Shown piece by piece: positions 31,752 to 41,385 of a stretch of DNA of 64,000 nt; within the stretch, counting starts at the first letter, position 1; each line of letters begins with the position of its first letter. A program made the translations under genes and the position numbers. Origin of the DNA: Ephemerocybe angulata (Eukaryota; Basidiomycota; Agaricomycetes; Agaricales; Psathyrellaceae); assembly GCA_013368325.1 (NCBI GenBank), contig JAACJK010000005.1:620001-684000 (forward strand), in the 5' to 3' direction. The notes under the pieces were generated by a model that saw only the letters and a list, made by a program, of their open reading frames with translations, did not search any database and was not told where the DNA came from.

Positions 31752-33866
31752 ACGAGTTCTATCAACATAGCGTCGAGAAGACCTGTGCTTGATAAAGGAA
31801 AAGGAGTAGAGCGACCCAGGAAGAACCCAGTTCTCCCTAGTCAACCCGTTGGAACCCAACCGTCCGTTCGCGCGCGAACGAGAACAGCTGTTGCCGAAGC
31901 AGGAACAGAACTAGTTGCCTTTGATAACTATCCCAGACCAGGGACAAGTTTCCAAGCACCTACGAACGCGAAAGCGAGAAGCAGCAGAGTCGTACCACCG
32001 GCTGTACCTCCTACCAGAACCCGCCAAGTCGCCCCGTTCACGAGAGGAAAACCTCGAACTACCGCACTCGCGCTAGCTTCGAAATCCAATCGCGTAGAAC
32101 CCGCGCGCAATCCGAGACCAGAGAGTAGAGAAAGTTCGCAATCCACGAACTCCAGTCGCAGACGCCGTAGAAACCGCAGACATTCGAGTAGCAGTCAATT
32201 ATCAATGACCCCTACTATGGCTGGCAAACAAGCGCGAATCCGAGCCCTCGATCCTGATGCCACTGGCGAAGGATTCCCTGGGCTCCCTATGTCGAATAAA
32301 AACTTCCCGAACAGTTATTCCGCGAATCGTCCTAAGTACGATTCTACGAAACCAGAGGAGTTCCTAGAGTATGTGAGACAAGTAGAGGATGTGATCAGCG
32401 CATGCGAAATCATCGCGGATCGCTTGAAGAAGAAGGCATTGGTTCACTTCCGAGATGTGTCGGAACAGAGTCTCTGGACAACGCTACCTGAATATAAAAC
32501 GGGTACCTACGCGGAGTTCAAAGAGAAACTGTTCTTGTACCATCCTACAGCAGCACTGCAGAACCGCGGCAGCTTAGCCAGGATCCAGTTGTTGTGCGCG
32601 AGGCACCAAGGGATAGGTCTAGACGCTAGTCATACCTTATTGCAGTTCGCGCTGAAGTTCAGGGCCGAGGCAGCGAAACTCGAGAAGCATCTCATGAGCA
32701 ACAATGAATTGGTTAACCTTTTCTTGGGCGCGTTAGATGAGCCTTTCCGTACGAAAGCATGGGAGGTACTCTCGAAGGAAGCCGAAATGGATGACACCCT
32801 GGAAGTCGTTGCAGGAGAGAAGATCATTCCGTTTGACCGATGGATCTCGTGTGCTGAAAAGTTGGCGGTTCAGAGAGAACACTTTGGAGAAAGGTTCGGA
32901 GGAAAGAAGGGAGGTATCTTGGCTAAACCCTCGGTCGTCTCTGCTACCCCGAGCACTCCAGCAGTGACTCCCGCGGCCCCATCTAAGTTGTACAAGCCAG
33001 GTTGGAACGACGAGCCCACTGTGAAAGTCGAGTACGAGGACCTCGAACACCGAGTTCTGCAAGGAGTGAGTTCTTTGCTAGACCAGAAATTGAGTGCCAT
33101 CGATAAAAAGATGATCTCTCGGGATGCCTACATGGAAACTCAACTCGAGGAGTTGCGCGCTGGTCAAGGACGCGCTGACAAGTTCATGCGTCAGCCCAAC
33201 AACTTCGCGGTTGCAACCCAGCAGAACAATCCAGGCTCGAGAGGGGGCTTTGGATTCGGAAACAATACGAGAGGACCACCTCCTAGCGCGGGGTCGATTT
33301 GCTACTACTGTAATGGACAGGGTCACTTCGCGAACGACTGTCAAGCCAAGCAGAAACATATCAGCGAAGGCAAGATTGTATCGGGACCGGATGGGACCTT
33401 CGACAAGCATGGTAATCGCCTGCGCAATATGCCTGGCACCTCTTTAAAAGAGGTAGTAGACAAACTGCCCATGCCCACGGCTAGCCAGAACGTCCAGCAC
33501 TACTATGATGACAGTGCGGACTATGTGCGCGATCAGTTCCATCAAGCGCCGTACCAGGAATCAGAAATGATTACTCGGGACGAAATGAACATTCTGCGAG
33601 ACGAGATTTATCATCTGAGTTCCTTAAGGGAACAAGGATCGTCCGCGCGAGCCAAGAACATGCAGCCACAGGCCCAGTTCGTACAGAAACCAGTGGTCGA
33701 GCCTTGGAAGGAGCTCCAGCAGGAGCAGAAGCGGAGCAATCAATTGATGTCCCAATTAGTCGCGGCACTTACCCCGATGGTCGGGAGGAATCAATTCCCT
33801 TTGCAGACGCGGTCTGGAGCGAACCAAGGTGGCGAGGATGATGAGGGTTTTCTCAGCGACCAGTGA
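31752..33866 (+). CDS. gag: Gag protein of the giant element
   Basis: The frame is open from 31752 to TGA at 33864-33866. The first in-frame ATG is only at 32205, so the basic N-terminal part (31752-32204) is either untranslated, reached from a non-AUG start, or joined to an upstream leader exon. From 32205 it encodes 553 aa: a capsid-like core (STKPEEFLEYVRQVEDVI, FKEKLFLYHPTAAL), a coiled-coil-prone middle, one zinc knuckle CYYCNGQGHFANDC (CX2CX4HX4C) and an acidic end. The last codons contain the GGGTTTT frameshift site. Confidence 0.9.
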   Translation, partial: TSSINIASRRPVLDKGKGVERPRKNPVLPSQPVGTQPSVRARTRTAVAEAGTELVAFDNYPRPGTSFQAPTNAKARSSRVVPPAVPPTRTRQVAPFTRGKPRTTALALASKSNRVEPARNPRPESRESSQSTNSSRRRRRNRRHSSSSQLSMTPTMAGKQARIRALDPDATGEGFPGLPMSNKNFPNSYSANRPKYDSTKPEEFLEYVRQVEDVISACEIIADRLKKKALVHFRDVSEQSLWTTLPEYKTGTYAEFKEKLFLYHPTAALQNRGSLARIQLLCARHQGIGLDASHTLLQFALKFRAEAAKLEKHLMSNNELVNLFLGALDEPFRTKAWEVLSKEAEMDDTLEVVAGEKIIPFDRWISCAEKLAVQREHFGERFGGKKGGILAKPSVVSATPSTPAVTPAAPSKLYKPGWNDEPTVKVEYEDLEHRVLQGVSSLLDQKLSAIDKKMISRDAYMETQLEELRAGQGRADKFMRQPNNFAVATQQNNPGSRGGFGFGNNTRGPPPSAGSICYYCNGQGHFANDCQAKQKHISEGKIVSGPDGTFDKHGNRLRNMPGTSLKEVVDKLPMPTASQNVQHYYDDSADYVRDQFHQAPYQESEMITRDEMNILRDEIYHLSSLREQGSSARAKNMQPQAQFVQKPVVEPWKELQQEQKRSNQLMSQLVAALTPMVGRNQFPLQTRSGANQGGEDDEGFLSDQ

Positions 33867-33901
33867 AGGACACTGCCGTCGCGAAAAGAACCGTTGGTCG
33901 C
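33845..33901 (+). promoter_or_regulatory. -1 frameshift signal 1 (gag to pro): GGGTTTT plus stem
   Basis: In gag frame the sequence reads gaG GGT TTT ctc (heptamer 33845-33851), a canonical X XXY YYZ site 12 bases before the gag stop. The -1 frame is open and continues into pro. Four bases downstream GCGACCA (33856-33862) can pair with TGGTCGC (33895-33901), a 7-bp stem of the kind that stalls ribosomes. Confidence 0.75.
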
Positions 33902-35230
33902 GACAAGGCAAGCCCGGAGGTGCGTAACAACAAACCCAGCAGAAAAGCCACGGTAGAGGATGAGGAAGACGATGAGGATGAGGAGCCAATAAAAAGAGGG
34001 CCGCCGTCAGGAGTAAAGAAGGTCTTTAATCCGCGAGCACCTCGAGGAGTGCGGTTCGAAACGGTAGAAGTTGGGGGGACGAGTCAAGCGGCGCCTAAGT
34101 TGAAAGACAGGCCCTTTGTACTAGTACCACCACTCAAAACGACTCCGTTGAAAACAACAACCCGCGAGGATGTACAGCAAGGGAGAGAAGGTCGTTCCGA
34201 TCCCAAAACAGCGTTGCCTCGCTTAGAGAAGAAGGGACCCGCGTATCAGCACAAGGCGCCTATTGAGGAAGCCGAGTCGCTGAGCCGCATCATGGAGGAG
34301 TTACTGAGTACGAGGTTCACTACGAGTCTTAAGGACTTGGCAAGCATTTCGGCACCTGCCCGCGAGTACTTGAAAAAGATGATAACCAAGAAGAAGATTG
34401 CGATTGATAATAAGGAAAAAGCCTCGGATCTCGAGTACCAAATCATCGCTCTCATCGACTTGATGTCTACCGAGTACAAAGCTCGCGCGGTACAAATGTG
34501 CAACATCTTAGAGGCAGAAGAGGAGTTGGGCGAAATGGAGATCCCCGATCCTGAAAGAGAAGAAGAGGAAGAACCCGGGACTGTAAGGGTTGAACAAGTC
34601 TTCATGCAGTTGGAAGAGCTGCCTCCCGCGCAAGTCTTTCTGGCACAAGGAATTCCATCGGTACCCGACGGAGCCTTCGTAGTTAGTGACCCCGTGGAGC
34701 AGTATCTAAATTCATTGGAAGATGGGGAAGAGCCGCGACCAATTCTGGTAGCGCGCGAATCCGTGTCTCTGAGAACTGTCTACCCGAGTATCAATAAATC
34801 GGGTAAGGTAGAAGTCCTCTTGGATACGGGCTCCCAGATCTGTTCCATGGATGCAGATGTGGCGAGACGTCTAGGAATCTCTTTCGATCCAGATATCGTC
34901 ATTCACCTCCAATCCGCCAACCGAACGACAGAAAAGACTCTAGGTCTGGCTAGAAACATCGAGTTCGACTTCGATGGAGTAACGGCATATATCCAGCTTC
35001 ACATCATTCGCCGTCCAGCGTATGATGTTCTTCTCGGGAGACCTTTCGACGTCGCTATGTCAAGCGAGGTCAAGAACAACACCCGCGGCGAGCAGCAGAT
35101 CACACTCTGCGATCCCAACACGGGCAAGAGGATTACCATTGCCACCAGCCCTCGAGGCAAACCACCCCCGCACGTTAGAAAAGAGATGCTTGACGCTCAG
35201 GAAGTAAATTTTCGAGCCTCGAGGATCTGA
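33845..35230 (+). CDS. pro: Protease polyprotein segment (pro) of the giant element
   Basis: This frame is -1 to gag and reads about 460 codons to TGA at 35228-35230. It has no ATG near its head, consistent with frameshift entry. The N-terminal two thirds are charged and Glu-rich. The C-terminal third is a retropepsin-like domain with VLLDTGSQICSMD (catalytic Asp in DTGS) and the hydrophobic flap and ILGRPF-like block AYDVLLGRPFDVAM. The product would process Gag-Pro-Pol. The long charged spacer before the protease is unusual. Confidence 0.88.
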   Translation, partial: GFSQRPVKDTAVAKRTVGRDKASPEVRNNKPSRKATVEDEEDDEDEEPIKRGPPSGVKKVFNPRAPRGVRFETVEVGGTSQAAPKLKDRPFVLVPPLKTTPLKTTTREDVQQGREGRSDPKTALPRLEKKGPAYQHKAPIEEAESLSRIMEELLSTRFTTSLKDLASISAPAREYLKKMITKKKIAIDNKEKASDLEYQIIALIDLMSTEYKARAVQMCNILEAEEELGEMEIPDPEREEEEEPGTVRVEQVFMQLEELPPAQVFLAQGIPSVPDGAFVVSDPVEQYLNSLEDGEEPRPILVARESVSLRTVYPSINKSGKVEVLLDTGSQICSMDADVARRLGISFDPDIVIHLQSANRTTEKTLGLARNIEFDFDGVTAYIQLHIIRRPAYDVLLGRPFDVAMSSEVKNNTRGEQQITLCDPNTGKRITIATSPRGKPPPHVRKEMLDAQEVNFRASRI

Positions 35231-38200
35231 TCAATGGTGATCAGGGGGAAGTGGGTCTAATCCTCGAGAGAGATGACAGGACTGGCGAAATTAGCCTAAC
35301 CCAAGTCGTGAGACCCACAGAGAGCGTATTCAGTCAAGAAGAGTTACAGAGAGCGTATCTACAGTCGTACTTCGAGGGAACTCCAGAAGGCGACGAAGAT
35401 GACAGAAAAGGACGAGAGGTATTTCAAAACTACCTCTCGACCATAGAAAACCCAGATAGCGAAAAGAGAGTACAGTTAGTCGTGGAGACGCAACCAGCGA
35501 TGACCTCCCAAGATCAGAAAGCGAAAGCCAAAGTCAAGGGAGTCTCGAAGGGCACGAAATACAAGAAGGTGGCTGATAAAGTCAAACCGGTTATGGGGCA
35601 CTTAGACGAGAGGTTTCGCATCATTAGGGACATTAAAGGTGACCCGCTCGCGAACCTCCCTGAGCTACCAACTAGACCTTCGGAGTTCAAACCCACTGGG
35701 CGCTACACACAAGAGAGGAAGGAGGACATGGACAAGCTGCATAAAGGGGATTTCTTGTGGGACGAAGAAAGGAAACTACTACATAACTTCGTCTCGATAC
35801 ATGAAGAAGGCTTCGCTTGGGATGATTCCGAAAGGGGGAGCTTTAAACCAGAGTTCTTCCCGCCGGTAGAGATACCCACGACCCCTCACACCCCTTGGGT
35901 GCTTAGAAACATTCCTATTCCCCCAGGCTTGTATGATCGCGTGTGTGCCATGATCAAGAACAAAATAGATGCCGGCGTGTACGAGCCTTCGAACTCATCG
36001 TACAGGTCGAGGTGGTTTTGCGTGTTGAAGAAAGATGGAGAGAGTCTGAGGATTGTACACAGCTTAGAGCCGCTGAACGCAGTTACAATCGCTCACTCGG
36101 GAGTGCCCCCAGCAACGGAAGAGTTGGCGAGTAAGTTCGCAGGAAGGTCGTGTGGAGGCTGTCTGGATTTATATGTAGGATACGACGAGAGGTTATTATC
36201 ACCCTCCTCGCGAGACCTCACCACATTCCAAACACCCTTCGGCGCGATGAGATTGGTAACCCTACCCATGGGATGGACCAATTCCGTGCCTATCTTCCAC
36301 GACGATGTCACCCATATCTTACAAGAAGAAATACCAGAAGTCACTTGGCCGTTTTTGGATGATGTGCCCGTGGGTGGACCTCGTACTAGGTACGAGAAAG
36401 CCGACGGTACGTGCGAGACTATACCCGAGAACCCTGGTATCCGAAGATTTGTATGGGAACATTTCCAGAATCTCAACCGCGTAGTGGAGAGAATGAAATA
36501 CAGTGGCGGCACCTTCTCAGGAAAGAAGTCCGTACTGTGCGCAGACGAGTTTGTGGTGGTTGGCCATTTATGCACCTATGAAGGTCGGAAGCCACTGCCA
36601 GAGAGAGTAGGCGTCATCGAGAGGTGGGGACCTTGTCAGTCTGTCAGCGATGTCCGCGCCTTCCTAGGAACAGTGGGGACGATGAGAATATTCATCCGTG
36701 ACTATGCTAAACGCGCAGACGCGATCCAGAAGCTGACAAGGATTGACCAACCCTTCGAGTGGGGAGAAGCTCAGGACGCCGCGATGCGAGACTTAAAGGA
36801 TGCAGTCCGAGACGCACCATGTCTAAGATCCCTGGACTACGATGTTAACACCGAGATCAAGCTCTCAGTGGACACGTCCTACAAAGTGATCGGCTGGTAC
36901 ATAAGTCAACAAGACGTTGCAGACCTTAAGAAGTGGTGGTACGCGCGGTTTGGCTCGACTACCATGACTCCGCGCGAGGCTCGCTACTCCCAACCAAAAC
37001 GAGAGTTATTCGGCTTGATGAGAGCATTGCAGGAGAACAAATACTGGCTCATTGGCTGCAGACGTCTAGTGGTAGAAACCGATGCTCAATACATTAAAGG
37101 AATGCTCAACAATCCGGAAATGGGTCCTAACGCTACCATTAACCGATGGATTGAGAACATTCTAATGTATCACTTCGAGCTACGGCACGTAGCAGGCAAG
37201 ACCTTTGCCGCGGATGGACTTTCCAGGCGTGATCGCATGCCAGAGGATCCGCCGCACCAGCCCTACGACCACCAAGGAGAATCGGGCGATGGACTGAGAG
37301 GATACTCGAAACCTAACCCAGAGGATCCGGACCCGCTCGACTTCGAGGACTTCAAACATGAGATTGACACGCGAGGAGGATATCTCCTCAATGTCACGAT
37401 CCCTGAAGCCGATTTCGAGGATGACAGAGTTCTGACTGGTGTCTCGCGACATGTCCGAACGGCAACACGAGCACAGTTGGTCAACGTCGAGATGTTGCCA
37501 GATGCAGAGTTGAAAATGGATGAAGAAGAGATAGAGGCGTACGATGACGCGAGACGATCCCAACAAGCGCGGGACACAGACGAGCGCCTACCCAAAATAG
37601 CTAAGTGGCTAAAGGGACCGCTACAAGCGCCCGAGGGATTAAAGCCGGCAGATGTGGGTAAGTGGGTCCGAGAGTGTAGCCATTACTTCGAAAAGGAAGG
37701 AAAGCTATATCGAAGACAAACTGGGCACCCACAGCTAGTTGTGCCTAAGGAGAATCGCATGTACATGATGAGGGCCGCACACGACGCACTTGGACACCGA
37801 GGCGCGTGGGCTACCACTCAGGTTCTACTAAAGCGCTTCTGGTGGCCTGAACTCGAAGGAGATGTGAACTGGTATGTAAAGACCTGTCACGTTTGCCAGC
37901 TGAGGACGAAGCTACTGTTGAAGATCCCACCACAAGTCACGGATACTCCGTCGATCTTCCAAGTGTTGCACGCGGATGTGTTGCAAATGACTCCCGCGAG
38001 CAACGGCTGCAAGTACATTGTGCATGGTCGGTGTGCGCTGTCTTCTTGGATGGAGGGCAAGCCCTTGAAAGAAGAAACAGGCGCACAGATCGGCGCGTGG
38101 TTATTGGAGATCATCACGAGATGGGAATGCATGAGGGAGATTGTTACGGACAATGGAGGCGCGTTCGTGAAGGCTACGAAATGGCTTGAGGATAAGTATG

Positions 38201-38976
38201 GCATTAAGGGTATTAAGATCTCGCCGTACAACTCTAAGGCCAATGGTCGGATCGAGCGTCCCCACTACGACGTCCGCGACATGCTGTTCAAGGCAACCAA
38301 TGGTGTCGCGAAACAATGGTACTGGTACTTCCAACACATTATGTGGGCGGACCGCGTAACGGTACGACGTCGGTTCGGAGTCTCTCCGTTCTTCATGGTC
38401 ACCGGCGCGGAACCAGTTCTGCCATTAGACATCCAGGAAGCGACTTGGCTAGTCGAGCCTCCAAGCGGTCCTATGACCACAGAGGAGCTCCTGGCGCAGC
38501 GCGCGAAAGGTTTAGCTAAGCATAGGGACTTAGTCGAGAACATGAGGAGTCGAGTTGATAAGGAGAAGAGAGAACGCGTCGTGAAGTACGAAAAGGAGTA
38601 TGCACGGACAATCCGAGACTTCAAATTCAAACGTGGGGACTTAGTATTAATGCGCAATATGAGCATTGAGAAAAGCCTCGACAAGAAAATGAAGCCGCGG
38701 TATTTAGGCCCGTTGGTGGTGATTGCACGTAATAAGGGAGGAGCGTACATTCTCGCAGAAATGGATGGTGCCGTCTTACAGAGCGCCGTTGGTGCCTTCA
38801 GAGTCATCCCATATCACGCGAGGAAACGCATTCCTCTCCCCGCGTCAATTCATGACTTCATCGACATAGAGCCGTCCACGCTGGAAGAGATGGAAGAAGA
38901 GTCGGAAACAGGGTACATCGAGGACTTAGCTTTTAAAGGAATGCCGAGAGGTGACCCTGAGGAAGACGACGATTAG
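35194..38976 (+). CDS. pol: Pol of the giant element: RT, RNase H, integrase
   Basis: About 1250 codons are open to TAG at 38974-38976, in -1 frame to pro. Reverse transcriptase motifs include SRWFCVLKKDGESLRIVHSL, LYVGYDERLL and PFLDDVPVGG (FLDD in place of YLDD). RNase H shows VDTSYKVIGWYISQ and AADGLSRRD. Integrase has the finger DALGHRGAWATTQVLL..CHVCQLR and the catalytic triad in LHADVLQM, IVTDNGGAF and SKANGRIERPHYD, then a GPY/F-like module (KPRYLGPLVVI). There is no chromodomain. The linker between RNase H and integrase is long and acidic. No ATG marks the true start, and frameshift entry at 35206 is expected. Confidence 0.93.
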   Translation, partial: RSGSKFSSLEDLINGDQGEVGLILERDDRTGEISLTQVVRPTESVFSQEELQRAYLQSYFEGTPEGDEDDRKGREVFQNYLSTIENPDSEKRVQLVVETQPAMTSQDQKAKAKVKGVSKGTKYKKVADKVKPVMGHLDERFRIIRDIKGDPLANLPELPTRPSEFKPTGRYTQERKEDMDKLHKGDFLWDEERKLLHNFVSIHEEGFAWDDSERGSFKPEFFPPVEIPTTPHTPWVLRNIPIPPGLYDRVCAMIKNKIDAGVYEPSNSSYRSRWFCVLKKDGESLRIVHSLEPLNAVTIAHSGVPPATEELASKFAGRSCGGCLDLYVGYDERLLSPSSRDLTTFQTPFGAMRLVTLPMGWTNSVPIFHDDVTHILQEEIPEVTWPFLDDVPVGGPRTRYEKADGTCETIPENPGIRRFVWEHFQNLNRVVERMKYSGGTFSGKKSVLCADEFVVVGHLCTYEGRKPLPERVGVIERWGPCQSVSDVRAFLGTVGTMRIFIRDYAKRADAIQKLTRIDQPFEWGEAQDAAMRDLKDAVRDAPCLRSLDYDVNTEIKLSVDTSYKVIGWYISQQDVADLKKWWYARFGSTTMTPREARYSQPKRELFGLMRALQENKYWLIGCRRLVVETDAQYIKGMLNNPEMGPNATINRWIENILMYHFELRHVAGKTFAADGLSRRDRMPEDPPHQPYDHQGESGDGLRGYSKPNPEDPDPLDFEDFKHEIDTRGGYLLNVTIPEADFEDDRVLTGVSRHVRTATRAQLVNVEMLPDAELKMDEEEIEAYDDARRSQQARDTDERLPKIAKWLKGPLQAPEGLKPADVGKWVRECSHYFEKEGKLYRRQTGHPQLVVPKENRMYMMRAAHDALGHRGAWATTQVLLKRFWWPELEGDVNWYVKTCHVCQLRTKLLLKIPPQVTDTPSIFQVLHADVLQMTPASNGCKYIVHGRCALSSWMEGKPLKEETGAQIGAWLLEIITRWECMREIVTDNGGAFVKATKWLEDKYGIKGIKISPYNSKANGRIERPHYDVRDMLFKATNGVAKQWYWYFQHIMWADRVTVRRRFGVSPFFMVTGAEPVLPLDIQEATWLVEPPSGPMTTEELLAQRAKGLAKHRDLVENMRSRVDKEKRERVVKYEKEYARTIRDFKFKRGDLVLMRNMSIEKSLDKKMKPRYLGPLVVIARNKGGAYILAEMDGAVLQSAVGAFRVIPYHARKRIPLPASIHDFIDIEPSTLEEMEEESETGYIEDLAFKGMPRGDPEEDDD
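35206..35244 (+). promoter_or_regulatory. -1 frameshift signal 2 (pro to pol): AAATTTT plus hairpin
   Basis: In pro frame the sequence reads gtA AAT TTT cga (heptamer 35206-35212), a canonical slip site 16 bases before the pro stop. The -1 frame is open only from 35194 and continues into pol, so the slip must occur in this short overlap. A perfect 7-bp hairpin, CTGATCA-ATGG-TGATCAG, spans 35227-35244. Confidence 0.75.
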
Positions 38977-39222
38977 GTCGAGAGGTTCGCAGAGTCATCG
39001 AGGACGATGATTTTTTTAGTTGGGGGGAGAGAGAGGGTACTACCCGAACTCAATACTTAACATAAAGATTATCTTACTCCGAAATTTTGCGATTTTAGAG
39101 AAAGGTCCAAACGAGAATCATATTGACATCGAAAGCGGAAAACTAGAGAGCAAAAACCGTTCGAAGGGACTACGCGATTAGACTAAAGCTGGTTCAGCAG
39201 ATCCAAGACTACTAAAGCGAAC

Positions 39223-40733
39223 CTAAGTAGAGGTAGAAGGAGCAGAAGAAGAAGCAGCAGAGTTGTCGTTGAGAGAAAGAAGAGAAGCCTTCAAAGTGGT
39301 GTACTCCTCGTTGAGGATCTGCCAGAAACCAGTGTAGATCTGAAGCTTGTGAATAACCTGCAACATGACGCCGCGGGTCTCGCCAATAATAACACGGAGG
39401 TTCTCCTCGTTCTGAGTCTGGTTGGCGAAATCGCGAACCAACTTGAGCGAGTTGGAGACCACTCCCTGAACATACTGGTTAGAGATCGCGCGATCATCGA
39501 CTACAAGAGAGAGTAAGCCCGAGGACATAAGGAAATCGAAGGGAGAAGGCGCACTGTACTCGACGAGGTTACCGTCAGGGAAAAGACGGTTCCCAGAGCC
39601 TCGAGAACCAGAAGCCTGAGCCTCGCGATGAGCCTCTCCCTGGCGAGACCTCTTGTTGTTAACTTGCTGGGCCTTCATAAACATAGGAGAACTGGTGTCC
39701 ATGTTAGGAACCTGAGAGTGGTCCAACATGCGGACTCCGCCGGACGAGTTGGTGCTACCACCACGAGTGGGACGAGTACGAGAACCCTAGGAACGAAGTC
39801 AGAAGGAGAAAATGGGAAGAAAGAAAGATGCATACCCCAGCAGCACCGCCGCGAGCAGAACGGCCGTGACGAGCATTGTTGGCAGAGGCATCGGCCATGA
39901 CCACATCCTGAGGTTCCAAGAAGGTGATCTCCTAGAGAACGCGAGAGTAAGCGACGGGCTACAGGAGAGAAACATAGGATACGTACCTCAATGTCCTCAG
40001 GGGCAGGAGCACTAGCCTTAGCTTTACCCTTAGAGGGAGCACTCTCCTCAGCTGGAGTAACAGACTCAGCGACAGGGAACAAGACGCCTAGAGAAAGGAT
40101 GAATCAGAGAAGAGAAGATAAGACGACGAAGGAGAGTACGCACGAGCCAAGGAAGACGCGGTAGACTTCGCGGCACGAACAGTGGCATCGCCATCGGCCG
40201 CGGTGGCCGCAGAAGCAGCGGTAGGCATCGGGGTATCCTGACGCTGACCGTAACTTTCGCGGCACTCGCCCAGGTACTTGAGAACCAGCTCAAGCTTCTC
40301 ATTATCCGGAGGCGTGACCTCGCGAGAAGAGAACGCGGCCTGGTGAGCAGTCAACGCAGCATGGAGCTTCCCAACGATGCGACGGTGACGCGCGTTGTGC
40401 TTAAGAACGGCTTCGACCGCAGGCGGCTCCTATGAGAAGGGTCAGTCGCGGGGTAAAGAGATCTGTAAGAACCGAACGTACAACGAGGTCAAACAAGCCC
40501 TCTTGGGCGCGAATAACCGCGTTGGCGGCACGAGGATTCAAGGTCTTGGAACCAGGAAGGATGTGCTTGAGGCAATCGTTGCGAACTTGGGTGAGAGACG
40601 TAATGCTGGTCTCCAAGAGGTGGTCTTCAAGGTCACTCGCACCTTCGTTGAAAGTGCGAAGGATAGACCTAGGAGACGCCTGAGCAGCAGCATCGGGAGT
40701 AGGAGAAGGGGAAGGAGAAGGAACGACAGGCAT
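39223..40733 (-). CDS. Antisense gene A inside the giant element, 5 exons, unknown
   Basis: Minus-strand exons 40733-40482, 40429-40144, 40087-39987, 39931-39836 and 39786-39223 have donors GTACGT, GTGCGT, GTACGT and GTATGC and acceptors ending TAG. Lengths 252, 286, 101, 96 and 564 sum to 1299 nt, giving 432 aa with no stop. The protein is Ala/Ser/Pro-rich in the N-terminal half. The C-terminal 180 residues are folded-looking (FDFLMSSGLLSLVVDDRAI, NEENLRVIIGETRGVMLQV). I know no family. Purifying selection for coding is implied by the intact frame and splice sites. It lies antisense between pol and the 3' LTR, so its introns cannot be lost through the genomic-sense RNA. A nucleus-acting accessory role is inference. 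Confidence 0.8.
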
Positions 40734-40788
40734 TGAGAGAGAGAAGGTCGAGTAAATCGATGCTGAAAAGGAGAGAAAGCACTCCAGT

Positions 40789-40795
40789 ATTTATA
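40789..40795 (-). promoter_or_regulatory. TATA box of antisense gene A
   Basis: On the minus strand GAGTATAAATACTGG contains a perfect TATAAAT 56 nt before the ATG at 40733, which supports independent antisense transcription. Confidence 0.6.
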
Positions 40796-41385
40796 CTCGA
40801 GAGAGGATTAGTACCGAGACAGGGGCTCAAGCGGTACTTGGGACTCGGGTTGCGAAGTCCGGTGCCCAGAGGTGGCGACATACGAGGCAGCGCACGGCAT
40901 GAGCAGAACGGAATACGCGGCGAGAGGAAATCGCATGGACGCGAAACCGAGAAGAGGTGCCCGCACGAACCAGTATGAGCGAGGAGCATGAATGCACCCG
41001 CGCGCCATCAAATCAGGGGGCGCTTAACGGATAAACCGAGATCTCGAGGAGCGTAGCCACAGCAAACGTGTATCGCGAGAACAGGAGTCGTCAAGGGCTA
41101 AATCCTGACAATCTCTCGCGATGATGGCGAGAAGTCGATCCGAGAGGTGGAGCAATCTTACTTCGAGAGGTGAACCTCAGCCTTTCACACGGGCGCTTAA
41201 ACGCGCGAGTCAGATCAACCGTTTCGAATGCTGAGATATACCATGAATGCATTTGGGAGGGGCGGTAAATACGGTACATGAAGAGTCCAGGGTGATAGGG
41301 AGTATGTAATATGTACGAGAGTCAGTGTCTGTTTGGGAGAAAAGAGTCCAAGAAAAGAGGTCCAAGAAAAGGAGAAGCCGAGCGC

